Assembly (NCBI GenBank): GCA_009780885.1
Contig: WQZF01000008.1
Coordinates: 1-57,885, forward strand
DNA from: Betaproteobacteria bacterium
GTDB taxonomy: Bacteria > Pseudomonadota > Gammaproteobacteria > Burkholderiales > Rhodocyclaceae
DNA length: 57,885 nucleotides
Direction: 5' to 3'
The notes under the pieces are model-generated. The model made no database searches. It saw only the letters and a program-made list of their open reading frames with translations, and was not told the DNA's origin. Positions 29,005 through 40,501 of this stretch are shown piece after piece. The first letter of the stretch is position 1; every line of letters begins with the position of its first letter. Position numbers and translations under genes: made by a program.

Positions 29005-29967
29005 CTATACGCACAAAGGATATTCCGTTCCCAATTTCCGTTCCCGCGCCAGCGCCACCACCTTCTGCGCGAGCGCCAGATCCTGCACCGCCAGTCCCTG
29101 CGATTCAAAAAGGCTGATGGACTCCGGCCCTGTCCGTCCCGGATGGCGGCCTGTCAGGATATCGCCCAGTTCCACCAGTTGCCGGGAGCAGAGACGCCCC
29201 GTCTCCAGCGCCGGAAGAAGATCGCCCGCTTCCTTCAACGCCGTATCGACACTGTCGACCACGATCAATTCGCAACGCGCCACGCATTGCGGCGAAAGCT
29301 CGCGGCGCAACAGCGAGTTCGACCCGGCGGCGTTGATATGCGTGCCGGGAGTCAGCCATTCCGCATCGAACAAGGGCGAGGAAGCCGTCGTGACCGTGCC
29401 GACGATATCCCTTTCGGCAACGGCCTCCTGGGCGGAAGCGGCGGGGACGATTTCCCGCTGCAAGCGTTCTTCCTGTTCCCGGCAAAAGGCAGTGAGCCAT
29501 TCCCGGTCGCGCGCAAGGACAAAGATCCGCTCCAGCCCGGGCAGCGCCGTGCACAAGGCTTCGAGATGCCCGCGCGCCTGCCAGCCTGCGCCGAAAATCC
29601 CGGCGGTCCGCGCCCCGGGCCGCGCCAGCAGGCGGCTCGCCAATCCCGATGCTGCGCCGGTGCGCATCATGCCCAGGAAATTCGCCTCGACCACGGCTTC
29701 GGGCACGCCAGTGTCGGCAGCGAAGAGATGAACCAGGAAACGGGCGCCGGAACGATTGCTCGTATAAGCCTTGTAGCCGATCACATTTTCGCCGGGCAGT
29801 GCCCCTTGCAGGATATGCAGCATCGTTTTCGGCAATTTCGTCCGTTGCCGTGGCGTATCCTGCGCCCCTTCGCACGCAAGCGCACGATGCGCGGACTCGA
29901 CCGCCGCCAGCGCCAGCGGCATGGTCAGCACCGCACGAACATCGGACTCGCTCAGGAAAAGCGCCAC
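29005..29967 (-). CDS. Ornithine cyclodeaminase / mu-crystallin family NAD(P)-dependent enzyme
   Basis: The Rossmann loop GIFGAGWQARGHLEAL, the substrate-lysine region NVIGYKAYTSNRSG, and ELGDILTGRHPGRT near the end place it in the OCD/mu-crystallin family. Members include ornithine cyclodeaminase, alanine dehydrogenase and imine (pyrroline-carboxylate) reductases, which cannot be told apart here. I use GTG at 29965-29967 (VALFLSESDV, 320 residues), preceded by AAAGAGGA at good spacing. The frame is open 35 codons further upstream without similarity. It appears to be monocistronic. Confidence 0.8.
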   Translation of the reverse strand: MALFLSESDVRAVLTMPLALAAVESAHRALACEGAQDTPRQRTKLPKTMLHILQGALPGENVIGYKAYTSNRSGARFLVHLFAADTGVPEAVVEANFLGMMRTGAASGLASRLLARPGARTAGIFGAGWQARGHLEALCTALPGLERIFVLARDREWLTAFCREQEERLQREIVPAASAQEAVAERDIVGTVTTASSPLFDAEWLTPGTHINAAGSNSLLRRELSPQCVARCELIVVDSVDTALKEAGDLLPALETGRLCSRQLVELGDILTGRHPGRTGPESISLFESQGLAVQDLALAQKVVALARERKLGTEYPLCV

Positions 29968-30208
29968 AAAATCCTCTTTCTCGACAAAAAATGACAGTGT
30001 CTTTACACGCGCACAATGCCAATAAATTAAGTTTTCGCACCGGAATAAAGCCCTGGCGAATGAGAAATCCAAAGCTTCAGGCCGGAATAACTTGTGATTC
30101 TAACCAATTCCTAACTTTGGCACATAACACCCCGCATTCACTGTCGTCCGCTGCCTCCCGGGAGCTTCTACCTTCCCTCGAAGGGAGGGGCCTGATTCCA
30201 GGGCATCC

Positions 30209-30350
30209 TATAGGGCACTCTGAACAAGTCGAGCGGTAAGCGTGCGCTGCGGATTGGGATGGGATGCCAGGCCGAATTTGACAACTGCGCCACAGACCGC
30301 CCAACTCCGCAGATGCACGCGGCGCGGTGACTTGTTCAGAGTGTCCTATA
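30209..30350 (+). repeat. MITE-like element with CTCTGAACAAGTC ends, copy A (upstream of lspA)
   Basis: Both ends read TATAGG(G/A)CACTCTGAACAAGTC inward, giving terminal inverted repeats of about 20 bp around a GC-rich 100-bp interior with no gene. It is related over its whole length to the element at 35845-36013, which has about 25 bp extra. It lies 38 bp before lspA. The remaining spacer (29968-30208) is AT-rich near the upstream gene and holds one GAAGGGAG-type dyad. Confidence 0.85.
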
Positions 30351-30387
30351 TACTTCCGGACGGCAAAATTTCCACTCTATTTTTTTG

Positions 30388-30879
30388 ATGAAACGTTCGG
30401 CAATCTGGTATCTGCTCGCGGCCGGGGTTCTTGTCCTCGACCAATGGAGCAAAATCATCATCCTCGACTGGCCTCTGCTGGCGGCGCAAGGAAAGATCAC
30501 CGTCACGCCCTTTTTCAACTGGGTGCTCACCTGGAACCCGGGCGCCGCCTTCAGCTTCCTTGCGGGTGCGGGCGGCTGGCAACGCTGGCTCTTCGTCGCA
30601 TTGGCCCTTGGCATCAGCGTTTGGATCGCCCTCGAAATCCATCGGCATCCCGGCGAAAAATGGCTTTGTCTCGCGCTCTCGCTGGTCATGGGCGGCGCCC
30701 TGGGCAATGTGCTCGACCGTTTGCGCTTCGGCGTCGTGCTCGACTTTATCCAGCTCCATGCGGCGGGTTTCTACTGGCCTGCATTCAATCTCGCCGACGC
30801 CGCGATCACGGCAGGCGCGCTGCTGCTCCTTGGCGCGGCGCTGCGCGGAAGCCGCTTGCCTAAAAAAGGAAAGCCATGA
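30388..30879 (+). CDS. lspA: Lipoprotein signal peptidase (signal peptidase II)
   Basis: Inner-membrane aspartyl protease that cleaves lipoprotein signal peptides, for example that of the DolP-like protein here. The 163-residue product has four membrane segments and the conserved blocks VLDQWSK, WNPGAAFSF, GGALGNVLDRL (first catalytic Asp) and WPAFNLADAAI (second catalytic Asp). Elsewhere lspA usually follows ileS; here a MITE-like element lies upstream and no ileS is visible. Its stop overlaps the fkpB start in ATGA. Confidence 0.95.
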   Translation: MKRSAIWYLLAAGVLVLDQWSKIIILDWPLLAAQGKITVTPFFNWVLTWNPGAAFSFLAGAGGWQRWLFVALALGISVWIALEIHRHPGEKWLCLALSLVMGGALGNVLDRLRFGVVLDFIQLHAAGFYWPAFNLADAAITAGALLLLGAALRGSRLPKKGKP

Positions 30880-31379
30880 ACGAACGCGAAGATACCGAAA
30901 CGCCGCGCGTGCAAGCCGGCAGCTTCCTGACGCTGCATTACCGCATCGCCTCCCTGGAAACGCCAATCCTTTTCAGCGGCGAAGAAGTGGAAAGCGCAGC
31001 GGGCAACTCCAATTCCGAATTCCTCAGTACTTTCGACCTCTCCCCGGCCACCCTCCAACTCGGCAGCGGACAACTCGCGCCAGCGCTCGAAGCCTGCCTC
31101 ATCGGCCTGCCCGCCGGAGCGCGGAAAATCTTTCATCTGCCACCGGAAGCCGCCTTCGGCGCGCGCAATCCCCACCTCATCGAACGTATCGCGCGTAACG
31201 CCCTGCCCGCTGGAGTCGAGCTTGCCGAGAACACCCTGGTCGAATTTTCAACTCCCAACGGCGCTGCCTTTACAGGCTTCCTGCGCCAGCTCGACGAACA
31301 AGGCGCGCTCTTCGATTTCAATCACCCGCTCGCCGGCAAAAGCATCGAATTCGAAGTCTGGATCCTGGGCATTCTCTGA
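30876..31379 (+). CDS. fkpB: FKBP-type peptidyl-prolyl isomerase (FkpB/SlpA)
   Basis: Predicted cytoplasmic SlyD/FkpB-like prolyl isomerase of 167 residues. Family features are LTLHYRIASLE at the start, LSPATLQLGSGQLAPALEAC(L) with the active-site G-x-G-x-L segment, FHLPPEAAFG, and FDFNHPLAGKSIEFEVWIL near the end. An insertion (SGEEVESAAGNSNSEFLST) follows the first strands. It is coupled to lspA by an ATGA overlap. The usual next gene, ispH, is missing. Confidence 0.9.
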   Translation: MNEREDTETPRVQAGSFLTLHYRIASLETPILFSGEEVESAAGNSNSEFLSTFDLSPATLQLGSGQLAPALEACLIGLPAGARKIFHLPPEAAFGARNPHLIERIARNALPAGVELAENTLVEFSTPNGAAFTGFLRQLDEQGALFDFNHPLAGKSIEFEVWILGIL

Positions 31380-31407
31380 ATCCGGTTTTGGGGAGTCCCG
31401 GGAGGCT

Positions 31408-31668
31408 CAGGATGGGTAGCGCTTCATCGGCCCGCCGCCGCAAATCGCGCCGAAGAAACTCGGGGACAAGGACGGGCATCTTCCTCTGGATCCTGCGACT
31501 CCGCGCAGGATGACGGGTCAGCCGCGTAGGATGGGTAGAGCGCAAGCGAAACCCATCGGAGTTGCAGGAAAAGAAATGATGGGTTTCGCTTCGCTCTACC
31601 CATCCTACATGTCTGCATGCCGGATGAATACAACGGGCTGATTCTGCGACTTCGCGCAGGATGACAGG
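31408..31668. repeat. Repeat cluster downstream of fkpB
   Basis: From 31408 it repeats the block found after rsmI (CAGGATGGGTAGCGC to CTGGATCCTGCG). Next are one CGCAGGATGA palindrome arm, a complete inverted pair of the TAGGATGGGTAGAGCG repeat (31526-31610), and another TGCGACTTCGCGCAGGATGA arm (31643-31664). No coding frame in 31380-31694 looks real. Confidence 0.8.
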
Positions 31669-31694
31669 CTCGTGCATCGCTTGCCTCCAGGACG

Positions 31695-31772
31695 ATTTTC
31701 TAAATTAGACTTAAGAATTATTCAATACAAATCACTACAGTAGCCAACTATTATTTAAGTAATTTAGAAAAT
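31695..31772 (-). repeat. 78-bp AT-rich palindromic repeat, copy 4
   Basis: Full-length copy in reverse orientation, lying before the ABC transporter operon. It could bear promoter-like AT-rich sequence for that operon, since the ABC gene lacks an obvious promoter and a clear start codon. Confidence 0.9.
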
Positions 31773-31827
31773 CCCGTCCACCCCGGCAAAGCACAGGAAA
31801 AAACTTTCGATTCCGGGCCTTCGTGAT

Positions 31828-32826
31828 TTGGTTGTTTTCAAAAGCCCCCAAAATGTTTTAGCATCGCTCTCTTTTTTCGCGAAAGGCAAGACCATTTCTC
31901 CCTCCCTGGATTCCGCCGCCGTCGTGATCGACGGCGTGGAAAAGAATTTCGGGCGCTTGCGGGCGCTTTCCGGAGTGTCGCTGGAAATCGCCGGCGGCGA
32001 GTTCTTCGGATTGCTCGGCCCCAACGGAGCGGGCAAAACCACGCTCATTTCCTGCCTTGCCGGTTTGGCGCGGCCCGATCGCGGGCGCATTTCGGTGCTC
32101 GGGCACGACACCGTCACCGATTACCGCGCCGCGCGGCGGCTGTTGGGGGTGGTGCCGCAGGAACTGGTCTTCGATCCGTTTTTCACCGTGCGCGAAACAT
32201 TGCGCATCCAGTCCGGCTATTTCGGAATCCGGGGAAATGACGACTGGATCGACGAAATCCTCGACCACCTCGATCTGAACGAAAAGGCCGATACCAACAC
32301 ACGCCGCCTTTCCGGCGGGATGAAACGGCGGCTTCTGGTCGCCCAGGCGCTCGTGCACCGTCCGCCGGTGATCGTGCTCGACGAGCCGACCGCCGGGGTC
32401 GATGTCGAATTGCGCCAGGGATTGTGGAAATTCATTCAACGCCTGAACCGCGAGGGCCACACCATTATTCTGACGACCCATTATCTTGAGGAAGCCGAGG
32501 CGCTGTGCGGGCGGATTGCAATGCTCAAGGCCGGGGAAGTTGTCGCGCTCGACACCACGCAAAACCTGCTCAAGCGTTTTTCGGGACATGCGCTTTCCCT
32601 GCGCCTGCGGCTGGAAGGAAACGCGATGTTGCCGCCTCCCTTTTCCGGGCACGTCACCACCGATCATGACGGCTGGTCGAACCTGCCGCTGCCCGACCCC
32701 GCCGCCGTGACCGAAACGCTTTCCACGCTCGAACGCGCAGGCGTCAGGATTGCCGATGTCCGCCTTTCCGCGCCCGATCTGGAGGAAGTCTTTGTCCATG
32801 TGATGAACGAGGAGAAAGAGCGATGA
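31828..32826 (+). CDS. ABC-2 type transporter, ATP-binding protein (YadG-like)
   Basis: ATPase of an ABC-2 exporter. Walker A is GLLGPNGAGKTTLIS, the signature is RRLSGGMKRRLLVAQAL, Walker B is VIVLDEPTAGVD, and the switch His is in ILTTHYLEEAE. The start is unresolved: the frame is open from TTG at 31828, there is no in-frame ATG before the conserved region, and GTG at 31924 (VIDGVEKNFG) is the closest family-like start. The stop overlaps the permease start (ATGA). With bolA-like and murA downstream this is the standard betaproteobacterial yadGH-ibaG-murA order. The substrate is unknown. Confidence 0.9.
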   Translation: MVVFKSPQNVLASLSFFAKGKTISPSLDSAAVVIDGVEKNFGRLRALSGVSLEIAGGEFFGLLGPNGAGKTTLISCLAGLARPDRGRISVLGHDTVTDYRAARRLLGVVPQELVFDPFFTVRETLRIQSGYFGIRGNDDWIDEILDHLDLNEKADTNTRRLSGGMKRRLLVAQALVHRPPVIVLDEPTAGVDVELRQGLWKFIQRLNREGHTIILTTHYLEEAEALCGRIAMLKAGEVVALDTTQNLLKRFSGHALSLRLRLEGNAMLPPPFSGHVTTDHDGWSNLPLPDPAAVTETLSTLERAGVRIADVRLSAPDLEEVFVHVMNEEKER

Positions 32827-33614
32827 ATGAAAAAATCGCCCTCGCCTTTCCAGAATTGCGTTGGGGCGGATTCCGCACGCTATTCTGGAAGGAGGTGCTG
32901 CGTTTCTGGAAGGTTTCGGCCCAGACCATCGTCGCGCCGATGCTCACGGCACTCCTCTACCTGCTCATTTTCGGCCATGTCCTCGACAAGCTGCGCATTT
33001 ACGGCAGCATCCCCTACACCGCTTTCCTCATTCCGGGACTGGCGATGATGTCGATCCTGCAGAATGCCTTTGCGAATTCCTCTTCATCGCTGATCCAGTC
33101 GAAAATCACCGGCAATCTCGTTTTTATCCTGCTGCCGCCGATCTCGACCCTGGAGTTCTTTTTCGCCTACGTGTTGGCCGCAGCCCTGCGCGGCGTCATC
33201 GTCGGGGCAAGCGTATTCCTGGCCACTTCCTTTTTCGCCTGGCCGGGGCTCGCAGCGCCGTTCTGGGTTTTTGCCTTTGCCATCGCCGGTGGCGCGATCA
33301 TGGGCGTGCTCGGCCTGATCGCCGGCATCTGGGCGGAAAAGTTCGACCAGCTCGCCACTTTCCAGAATTTCCTCGTCATGCCACTGACGATGCTCTCCGG
33401 CGTTTTCTATTCGATCCACTCCTTACCGCCCTTCTGGCAAAAGATCTCGCATTTCAACCCCGTCTTTTATATGATCGACGGTTTCCGCTACGGCTTTTTC
33501 GGCATCTCCGATGTCGATCCGTGGATTTCCCTTGCCGTTGCCGTGCTCGGACTCTGCCTCGTCAGTGCCCTGGCGTTGATCATGATCGCGCGCGGCTACA
33601 AACTTCGTTACTAA
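32823..33614 (+). CDS. ABC-2 type transporter, permease (YadH-like)
   Basis: A 263-residue inner-membrane protein with six hydrophobic segments. Its ABC-2 permease pattern includes FWKEVLRFWKVSAQTIVAPML at the start, LIPGLAMMSILQNAFANSSSS, and the ABC-2 signature region FNPVFYMIDGFRYGFFG near the end. It pairs with the ATPase encoded immediately upstream, whose stop overlaps its start. It is not NosY, because it lacks the long NosY periplasmic parts and no other nos gene adjoins it. Confidence 0.93.
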   Translation: MNEKIALAFPELRWGGFRTLFWKEVLRFWKVSAQTIVAPMLTALLYLLIFGHVLDKLRIYGSIPYTAFLIPGLAMMSILQNAFANSSSSLIQSKITGNLVFILLPPISTLEFFFAYVLAAALRGVIVGASVFLATSFFAWPGLAAPFWVFAFAIAGGAIMGVLGLIAGIWAEKFDQLATFQNFLVMPLTMLSGVFYSIHSLPPFWQKISHFNPVFYMIDGFRYGFFGISDVDPWISLAVAVLGLCLVSALALIMIARGYKLRY

Positions 33615-33636
33615 CACTGAAAAGGACACCCTTGTC

Positions 33637-35128
<1,492 letters not shown>

Positions 35129-35350
35129 GCGAGGAAGTTTTTCCTCCCTCTCCCCTCGCGGAGGAGGGCTCCCCAGGGAGTGCGTAGCCTGTTCAACCGT
35201 ATAGGGAGTCAAAGGGATAATTCCCTTTGGGAAAGGGGGCTTTGATCCTGCGACTTCGCGCAGGATGATGAATCACCACCGCGCAGGGCAAGCCCGATTC
35301 GTCATCCTGCGCGGAGCGCAGCGTAGTCGCAGGATCCATCCTACTGTTTT
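35129..35350. repeat. Repeat-rich spacer after murA
   Basis: Contains a CCCTCTCCCCTCGCGGAGGAGGG dyad next to the murA stop and an AAAGGGATAATTCCCTTTGGG dyad. At 35245-35338 lies an inverted pair of GGATCCTGCGACTTCGCGCAGGATGA-type arms. No credible gene. Together with the adjacent 78-bp repeat it fills the 407 bp between murA and rpsU. Confidence 0.7.
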
Positions 35351-35428
35351 ATTTTCTAAATTAGAATCAAGAATTCACTCATAAAAACCACTACCGTAGC
35401 GAACAATTATTTAAGTAATTTAGAAAAT
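35351..35428 (-). repeat. 78-bp AT-rich palindromic repeat, copy 5
   Basis: Full-length copy in reverse orientation, about 105 bp before rpsU and 40 bp before its candidate promoter. The central motif is CTACCGTAG, one base different from the family consensus. Confidence 0.9.
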
Positions 35429-35466
35429 TCATATCTCCCCTCACCCTGCCTTGAATCCCGGCATGC

Positions 35467-35491
35467 TTGACTCGCCGATTTTTGCTAGAAT
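35467..35491 (+). promoter_or_regulatory. Possible sigma-70 promoter of rpsU-dnaG-rpoD
   Basis: TTGACT and TAGAAT stand 13 bp apart, 45 bp before the rpsU start. Both boxes are good but the spacing is short, so one of them may be used with a different partner. Confidence 0.3.
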
Positions 35492-35535
35492 GCGCGGTTC
35501 CGTTCGATTGACTTCTTTTGAGGAGCCTGATTTCA

Positions 35536-35748
35536 ATGCCAAGTATTCGCGTCAAGGAAAATGAGCCGTTTGAAGTGGCGATTCGCCGTTTCAAGCGTAG
35601 TATCGAAAAAACCGGGCTGCTGACCGAGTTGCGCGCCCGCGAGTTTTATGAAAAACCCACGGCGGAACGCAAGCGCAAGCACGCGGCAGCCGTCAAGCGG
35701 CATCACAAGCGCATCCGCAGCCAGATGCTGCCGCCCAAGCTCTACTGA
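35536..35748 (+). CDS. rpsU: 30S ribosomal protein bS21
   Basis: The 70-residue basic protein begins [20 protein letters not shown] and ends [12 protein letters not shown], the full bS21 pattern. It binds the 30S platform near the anti-Shine-Dalgarno region. GAGGAGCC precedes the start at about 13 bp; longer in-frame starts are not family-like. It heads the classical macromolecular synthesis operon with dnaG and rpoD. Confidence 0.97.
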   Translation: MPSIRVKENEPFEVAIRRFKRSIEKTGLLTELRAREFYEKPTAERKRKHAAAVKRHHKRIRSQMLPPKLY

Positions 35749-35778
35749 TCCGACGCGATTGCATTGATCCTGCAAGGG

Positions 35779-35804
35779 ACCGCCCATCACGATGGGCGGT
35801 TTTG
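35779..35804 (+). terminator. Hairpin between rpsU and dnaG
   Basis: ACCGCCCAT-CACG-ATGGGCGGT followed by TTTTG forms a compact GC-rich hairpin. In E. coli a partial terminator at this place lowers dnaG expression relative to rpsU, and the same role is likely here. Confidence 0.75.
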
Positions 35805-35844
35805 TCGTTTCCGCTTCCGGCAATCCCTCTCCGGCAGTTTTTCC

Positions 35845-36013
35845 TATGGGATGCTCTGAACAAGTCACCGCGCCGTGTGCATCTGCGGAGTCGGGCGGTC
35901 TGCGGCGTTGCAAATCCTCGCGATACCTTCAGGTATCGCTGCGGTTTACGCCTAGCATCCCATCCCGATCCGCAGCGCACACTTACCGCTCGACTTATTC
36001 AGAGCATCCCATG
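35845..36013 (-). repeat. MITE-like element with CTCTGAACAAGTC ends, copy B, abutting the dnaG start codon
   Basis: About 169 bp bounded by TATGGGATGCTCTGAACAAGTC and, inverted, CATGGGATGCTCTGAATAAGTC. It is related throughout to the element at 30209-30350 but has an additional CGATACCTTCAGGTATCG hairpin. The outermost bases of the right end, CCCATG, include the dnaG ATG. Everything upstream of dnaG, including its ribosome-binding region, is therefore element sequence. Confidence 0.85.
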
Positions 36014-37789
36014 ATCCCCGAAAGTTTTCTTCAGGAACTGCTCAGCCGCACCGACCTCGTCGGTCTGATCGATGCTCATGTACCGTTGAAAAAGGCCGGT
36101 GTGGAATATGCCGCCTGTTGCCCTTTTCACAACGAGAAAACCCCGTCGTTTACCGTGAGTCCGACGAAGCAGTTTTATCACTGCTTCGGCTGCGGCGCGC
36201 ATGGCACTGCGATCGGATTCCTGATGGAATATACCGGCCTCGATTTCCGGGAGGCGGTGCGGGATCTGGCTTCGCGTGCGGGAATGCAGGTGCCCGAGAC
36301 GCTGCCGGATCGAAACGAGCCGCGCGCTGCGCCGCGCAATCTCGTCCAGACGATGGGAAAGGCCGCAGATTGGTATTACGGGCAGTTGAGAAACGCGCAG
36401 GAAGCGACCGAATACCTCAAGCGGCGCGGTGTTTCCGGGGAAACCGCGAAGCTTTTCCGCATCGGATATGCGCCGCCGGATTGGCAAAACCTGGCCGCCG
36501 TGTTTCCCGATTACCAGGCGCCCGAATTGCTTGCGGCCGGACTGGTGACCGAAAACGAGAATGGCCGGCGTTATGACCGGTTTCGTGACCGTGTCATTTT
36601 CCCGATCCTCAACGCGAAGGGAGAAACGGTCGCCTTCGGCGGGCGTCTGCTGGAGAGCGCCGGACGGGAAAAACCAGAAGGCGATCAGGGGCCGAAATAC
36701 CTGAATTCCCCGGAGACCCCCCTCTTTTCAAAGGGACAGGAACTCTTCGGCTTGCCGCAGGCGCGGGCCGGATTGCGCGAAACCGATACCGCAATCGTGG
36801 TCGAAGGCTATATGGATGTGGTGATGCTGGCGCAGCATGGCGTGAGAAATGCCGTGGCGACGCTCGGGACGGCAACGACTTCGACGCATGTGAAGAAATT
36901 GTTTCGCCAGGTGTCGCGCGTCGTTTTCTGTTTCGATGGCGATGCCGCCGGCAAGAGGGCTGCCTGGCGCGCGCTGGAAAATTGCCTGGAGGCGATTGGG
37001 GAACAGAATCTGGTCGCCTTCGCTTTTTTGCCCGAAGGGCATGATCCGGACAGTTTCGTTTCCGCATTCGGCAAGGATGCCTTCTTGCAGCGGATCGCCG
37101 AAGCAGTGCCTCTTTCGGATTTTCTGCTGCGCGCGCTGGCATCGCAGTGCGAGATGGGCAGCGCCGAAGGTCATGCAAAGCTGTTGACGCTTGCAAAACC
37201 CCTTCTGGCGCGGCTTTCGGCGCCGCTCCTGCGCTTGCAGATTGCCAAGCGCCTGGCTGAAGCGAGCGGTTTTTCCCAGCAGGAAGTCGAGCGCGTGTGC
37301 GATTTGCGCCCGGTCGTTCCCCCGCCGCCGCCGCGCGCGAAACGGCCCGCGCCGAGCCTGCTGCGCACGCTGATCCGCGATCTTCTCCAGTGCCCGGAAC
37401 TGGCGCGGCGCGTACCGCTGGAGTCGCTGCCGGGGGACGACCCGGATTCGGGACTGCTGCGCCGGCTCGCCACCCTGTTGTTGCCGGAAGAGGGAGAAGG
37501 CGAGGCGGACGAGATCGGCAGCCACGCGATGCTGATCGAGCGCCTGCGCCGCCGTGGCGAGGAAGAGCTGCTGCGGCAATTGAACTCGATCAATCAGGAT
37601 TTGCTGCGGGAATCCTTTTCCCGGGAAGACATCGAGGCGGAATTCGGCACGGCGCTTGAAAAACTCTCGGAATTGCGTTCCCGGCGCGAATTTGAGGAAT
37701 TGAAGGAAAAAGCCCGGAAACTGGGCGTGTCTGGTCTATCCTCAGATGAAAAGGCGCGTTACCTTCGGCTTCTGGCAAGAACCGGATAA
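36011..37789 (+). CDS. dnaG: DNA primase
   Basis: Makes RNA primers at the replication fork. The 592-residue protein has the CHC2 zinc finger with ligands C37, H40, C58 and C61. A TOPRIM core follows (IVVEGYMDVVMLAQHGVRNAVATLGTA, with VFCFDGDAAGKRAA), then a C-terminal DnaB-binding part. The start (MIPESFLQELL) fits betaproteobacterial primases, so the normal N-terminus is kept. Because a MITE-like element ends at this ATG, the Shine-Dalgarno region is weak (AGAG at -7). Expression may depend on it. Confidence 0.96.
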   Translation: MIPESFLQELLSRTDLVGLIDAHVPLKKAGVEYAACCPFHNEKTPSFTVSPTKQFYHCFGCGAHGTAIGFLMEYTGLDFREAVRDLASRAGMQVPETLPDRNEPRAAPRNLVQTMGKAADWYYGQLRNAQEATEYLKRRGVSGETAKLFRIGYAPPDWQNLAAVFPDYQAPELLAAGLVTENENGRRYDRFRDRVIFPILNAKGETVAFGGRLLESAGREKPEGDQGPKYLNSPETPLFSKGQELFGLPQARAGLRETDTAIVVEGYMDVVMLAQHGVRNAVATLGTATTSTHVKKLFRQVSRVVFCFDGDAAGKRAAWRALENCLEAIGEQNLVAFAFLPEGHDPDSFVSAFGKDAFLQRIAEAVPLSDFLLRALASQCEMGSAEGHAKLLTLAKPLLARLSAPLLRLQIAKRLAEASGFSQQEVERVCDLRPVVPPPPPRAKRPAPSLLRTLIRDLLQCPELARRVPLESLPGDDPDSGLLRRLATLLLPEEGEGEADEIGSHAMLIERLRRRGEEELLRQLNSINQDLLRESFSREDIEAEFGTALEKLSELRSRREFEELKEKARKLGVSGLSSDEKARYLRLLARTG

Positions 37790-37869
37790 ATATTCCATTG
37801 AAAGGACAAGGACAATGAAAAAAGGAGTAAAATTTGAAGTTTTCGCAAAAAGTTAGCAGGGGACAGGGT

Positions 37870-39831
<1,962 letters not shown>

Positions 39832-39867
39832 TCCCTGACGCGCATAAAACGCAGCAGGTTTTCCTGT

Positions 39868-39944
39868 GGGCCTATAGCTCAGTTGGTCAGAGCAGGCGAC
39901 TCATAATCGCTTGGTCGGGGGTTCAAGTCCCTCTGGGCCCACCA
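39868..39944 (+). tRNA. tRNA-Ile2 (anticodon CAU, read as lysidine-modified)
   Basis: The cloverleaf folds cleanly: acceptor GGGCCTA/TGGGCCC with one G-U pair, D-arm AGCTCAGTTGGTCAGAGC, and anticodon loop GCGACTCATAATCGC with CAT. The T-arm is GGGGGTTCAAGTCCCTC, and CCA is encoded. The anticodon arm is like E. coli ileX, which identifies it as the minor isoleucine tRNA whose C34 is converted by TilS to read AUA, not a methionine tRNA. Confidence 0.9.
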
Positions 39945-39965
39945 TTCCCCAATTCCGGTGAATCC

Positions 39966-39999
39966 AAAAAACCCGATTCCGCAAGGATTCGGGTTTTTT
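39966..39999 (+). terminator. Rho-independent terminator after rpoD-tRNA
   Basis: AAAAAACCCGATTCC-GCAA-GGATTCGGGTTTTTT forms a stem with a single T-T mismatch and ends in a T-run on both strands. Confidence 0.85.
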
Positions 40000-40126
40000 C
40001 TTGCCCAATTGCCGCCCGAGGCATCCTGAGCGGCTGAAACGCGGAGCGGAAGTGATGCCGATCCGCGCAAAACGGCAATATGGTCGCTGTGCGCGATTTG
40101 GGTTGTACCGGCAGGAGCTTCCAGGC

Positions 40127-40154
40127 TTGACTTTCCGAGGAAACCCGTAATAAT
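40127..40154 (+). promoter_or_regulatory. Candidate sigma-70 promoter of the DUF4258/HTH pair
   Basis: TTGACT, 16 bp, then AATAAT. The predicted transcript would begin just before the GTG at 40165, about 40 bp before the ATG at 40201. Confidence 0.45.
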
Positions 40155-40200
40155 TACGTGTATTGTGAGTTCTCTCGCCAATGAGCCGATACCGTTTCGG

Positions 40201-40488
40201 ATGAACGATGCAGACATGTTGCAGATGGTTCGCCGGATCGCGGCAAACTCTGACTCGATTTTCTTCGGGCCACATTCGCTCAAGCGGATGAAGCGGCGGC
40301 ACATTACCCGAATGCAGGTAATCGCTTCTCTCCGGCAAGGTTCCATTGAAGAATCGGCACACAAAAACATACGCGGCAACTGGCAATGCACCCTAAGACA
40401 CCTGCATGCCGGTGATCTTGTCCGGGTTGCTGCGGCTATCGAGAAGGACGATAACGGAGCATGGATCGCCGTAATCACGGTATTTTGA
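40201..40488 (+). CDS. DUF4258-domain protein, probable toxin
   Basis: 95 residues from the ATG at 40201; a GTG at 40165 would add 12. The DUF4258 core is FFGPHSLKRMKRRHITRMQVIASLRQGSIEE, followed by WQCTLRHLHAGDLVRVAAAIE and a final WIAVITVF strand. The pattern His-x3-Arg-Met-x2-R is typical. DUF4258 proteins are small, RelE-like in size, and often paired with HTH antitoxins, but activity is not proven here. The HTH gene follows 13 bp later. The pair sits right after tRNA-Ile2, a common integration site. Confidence 0.75.
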   Translation: MNDADMLQMVRRIAANSDSIFFGPHSLKRMKRRHITRMQVIASLRQGSIEESAHKNIRGNWQCTLRHLHAGDLVRVAAAIEKDDNGAWIAVITVF

Positions 40489-40501
40489 AGGAGGAATAAC
40501 C

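Noticed and set aside
29105-30040. Second frame of 311 codons within the ornithine-cyclodeaminase gene
   Set aside because: It shares the strand but is out of frame, lacks motifs, and the other frame holds the Rossmann loop and family signatures.
31828-33614. ABC pair as NosFY partners of the isolated NosD
   Set aside because: Sequence and the following ibaG-murA context fit the YadGH-type exporter; no NosY features.
39868-39944. tRNA-Met
   Set aside because: The CAT anticodon arm and body match the lysidine-modified isoleucine tRNA type, not initiator or elongator methionine tRNA.
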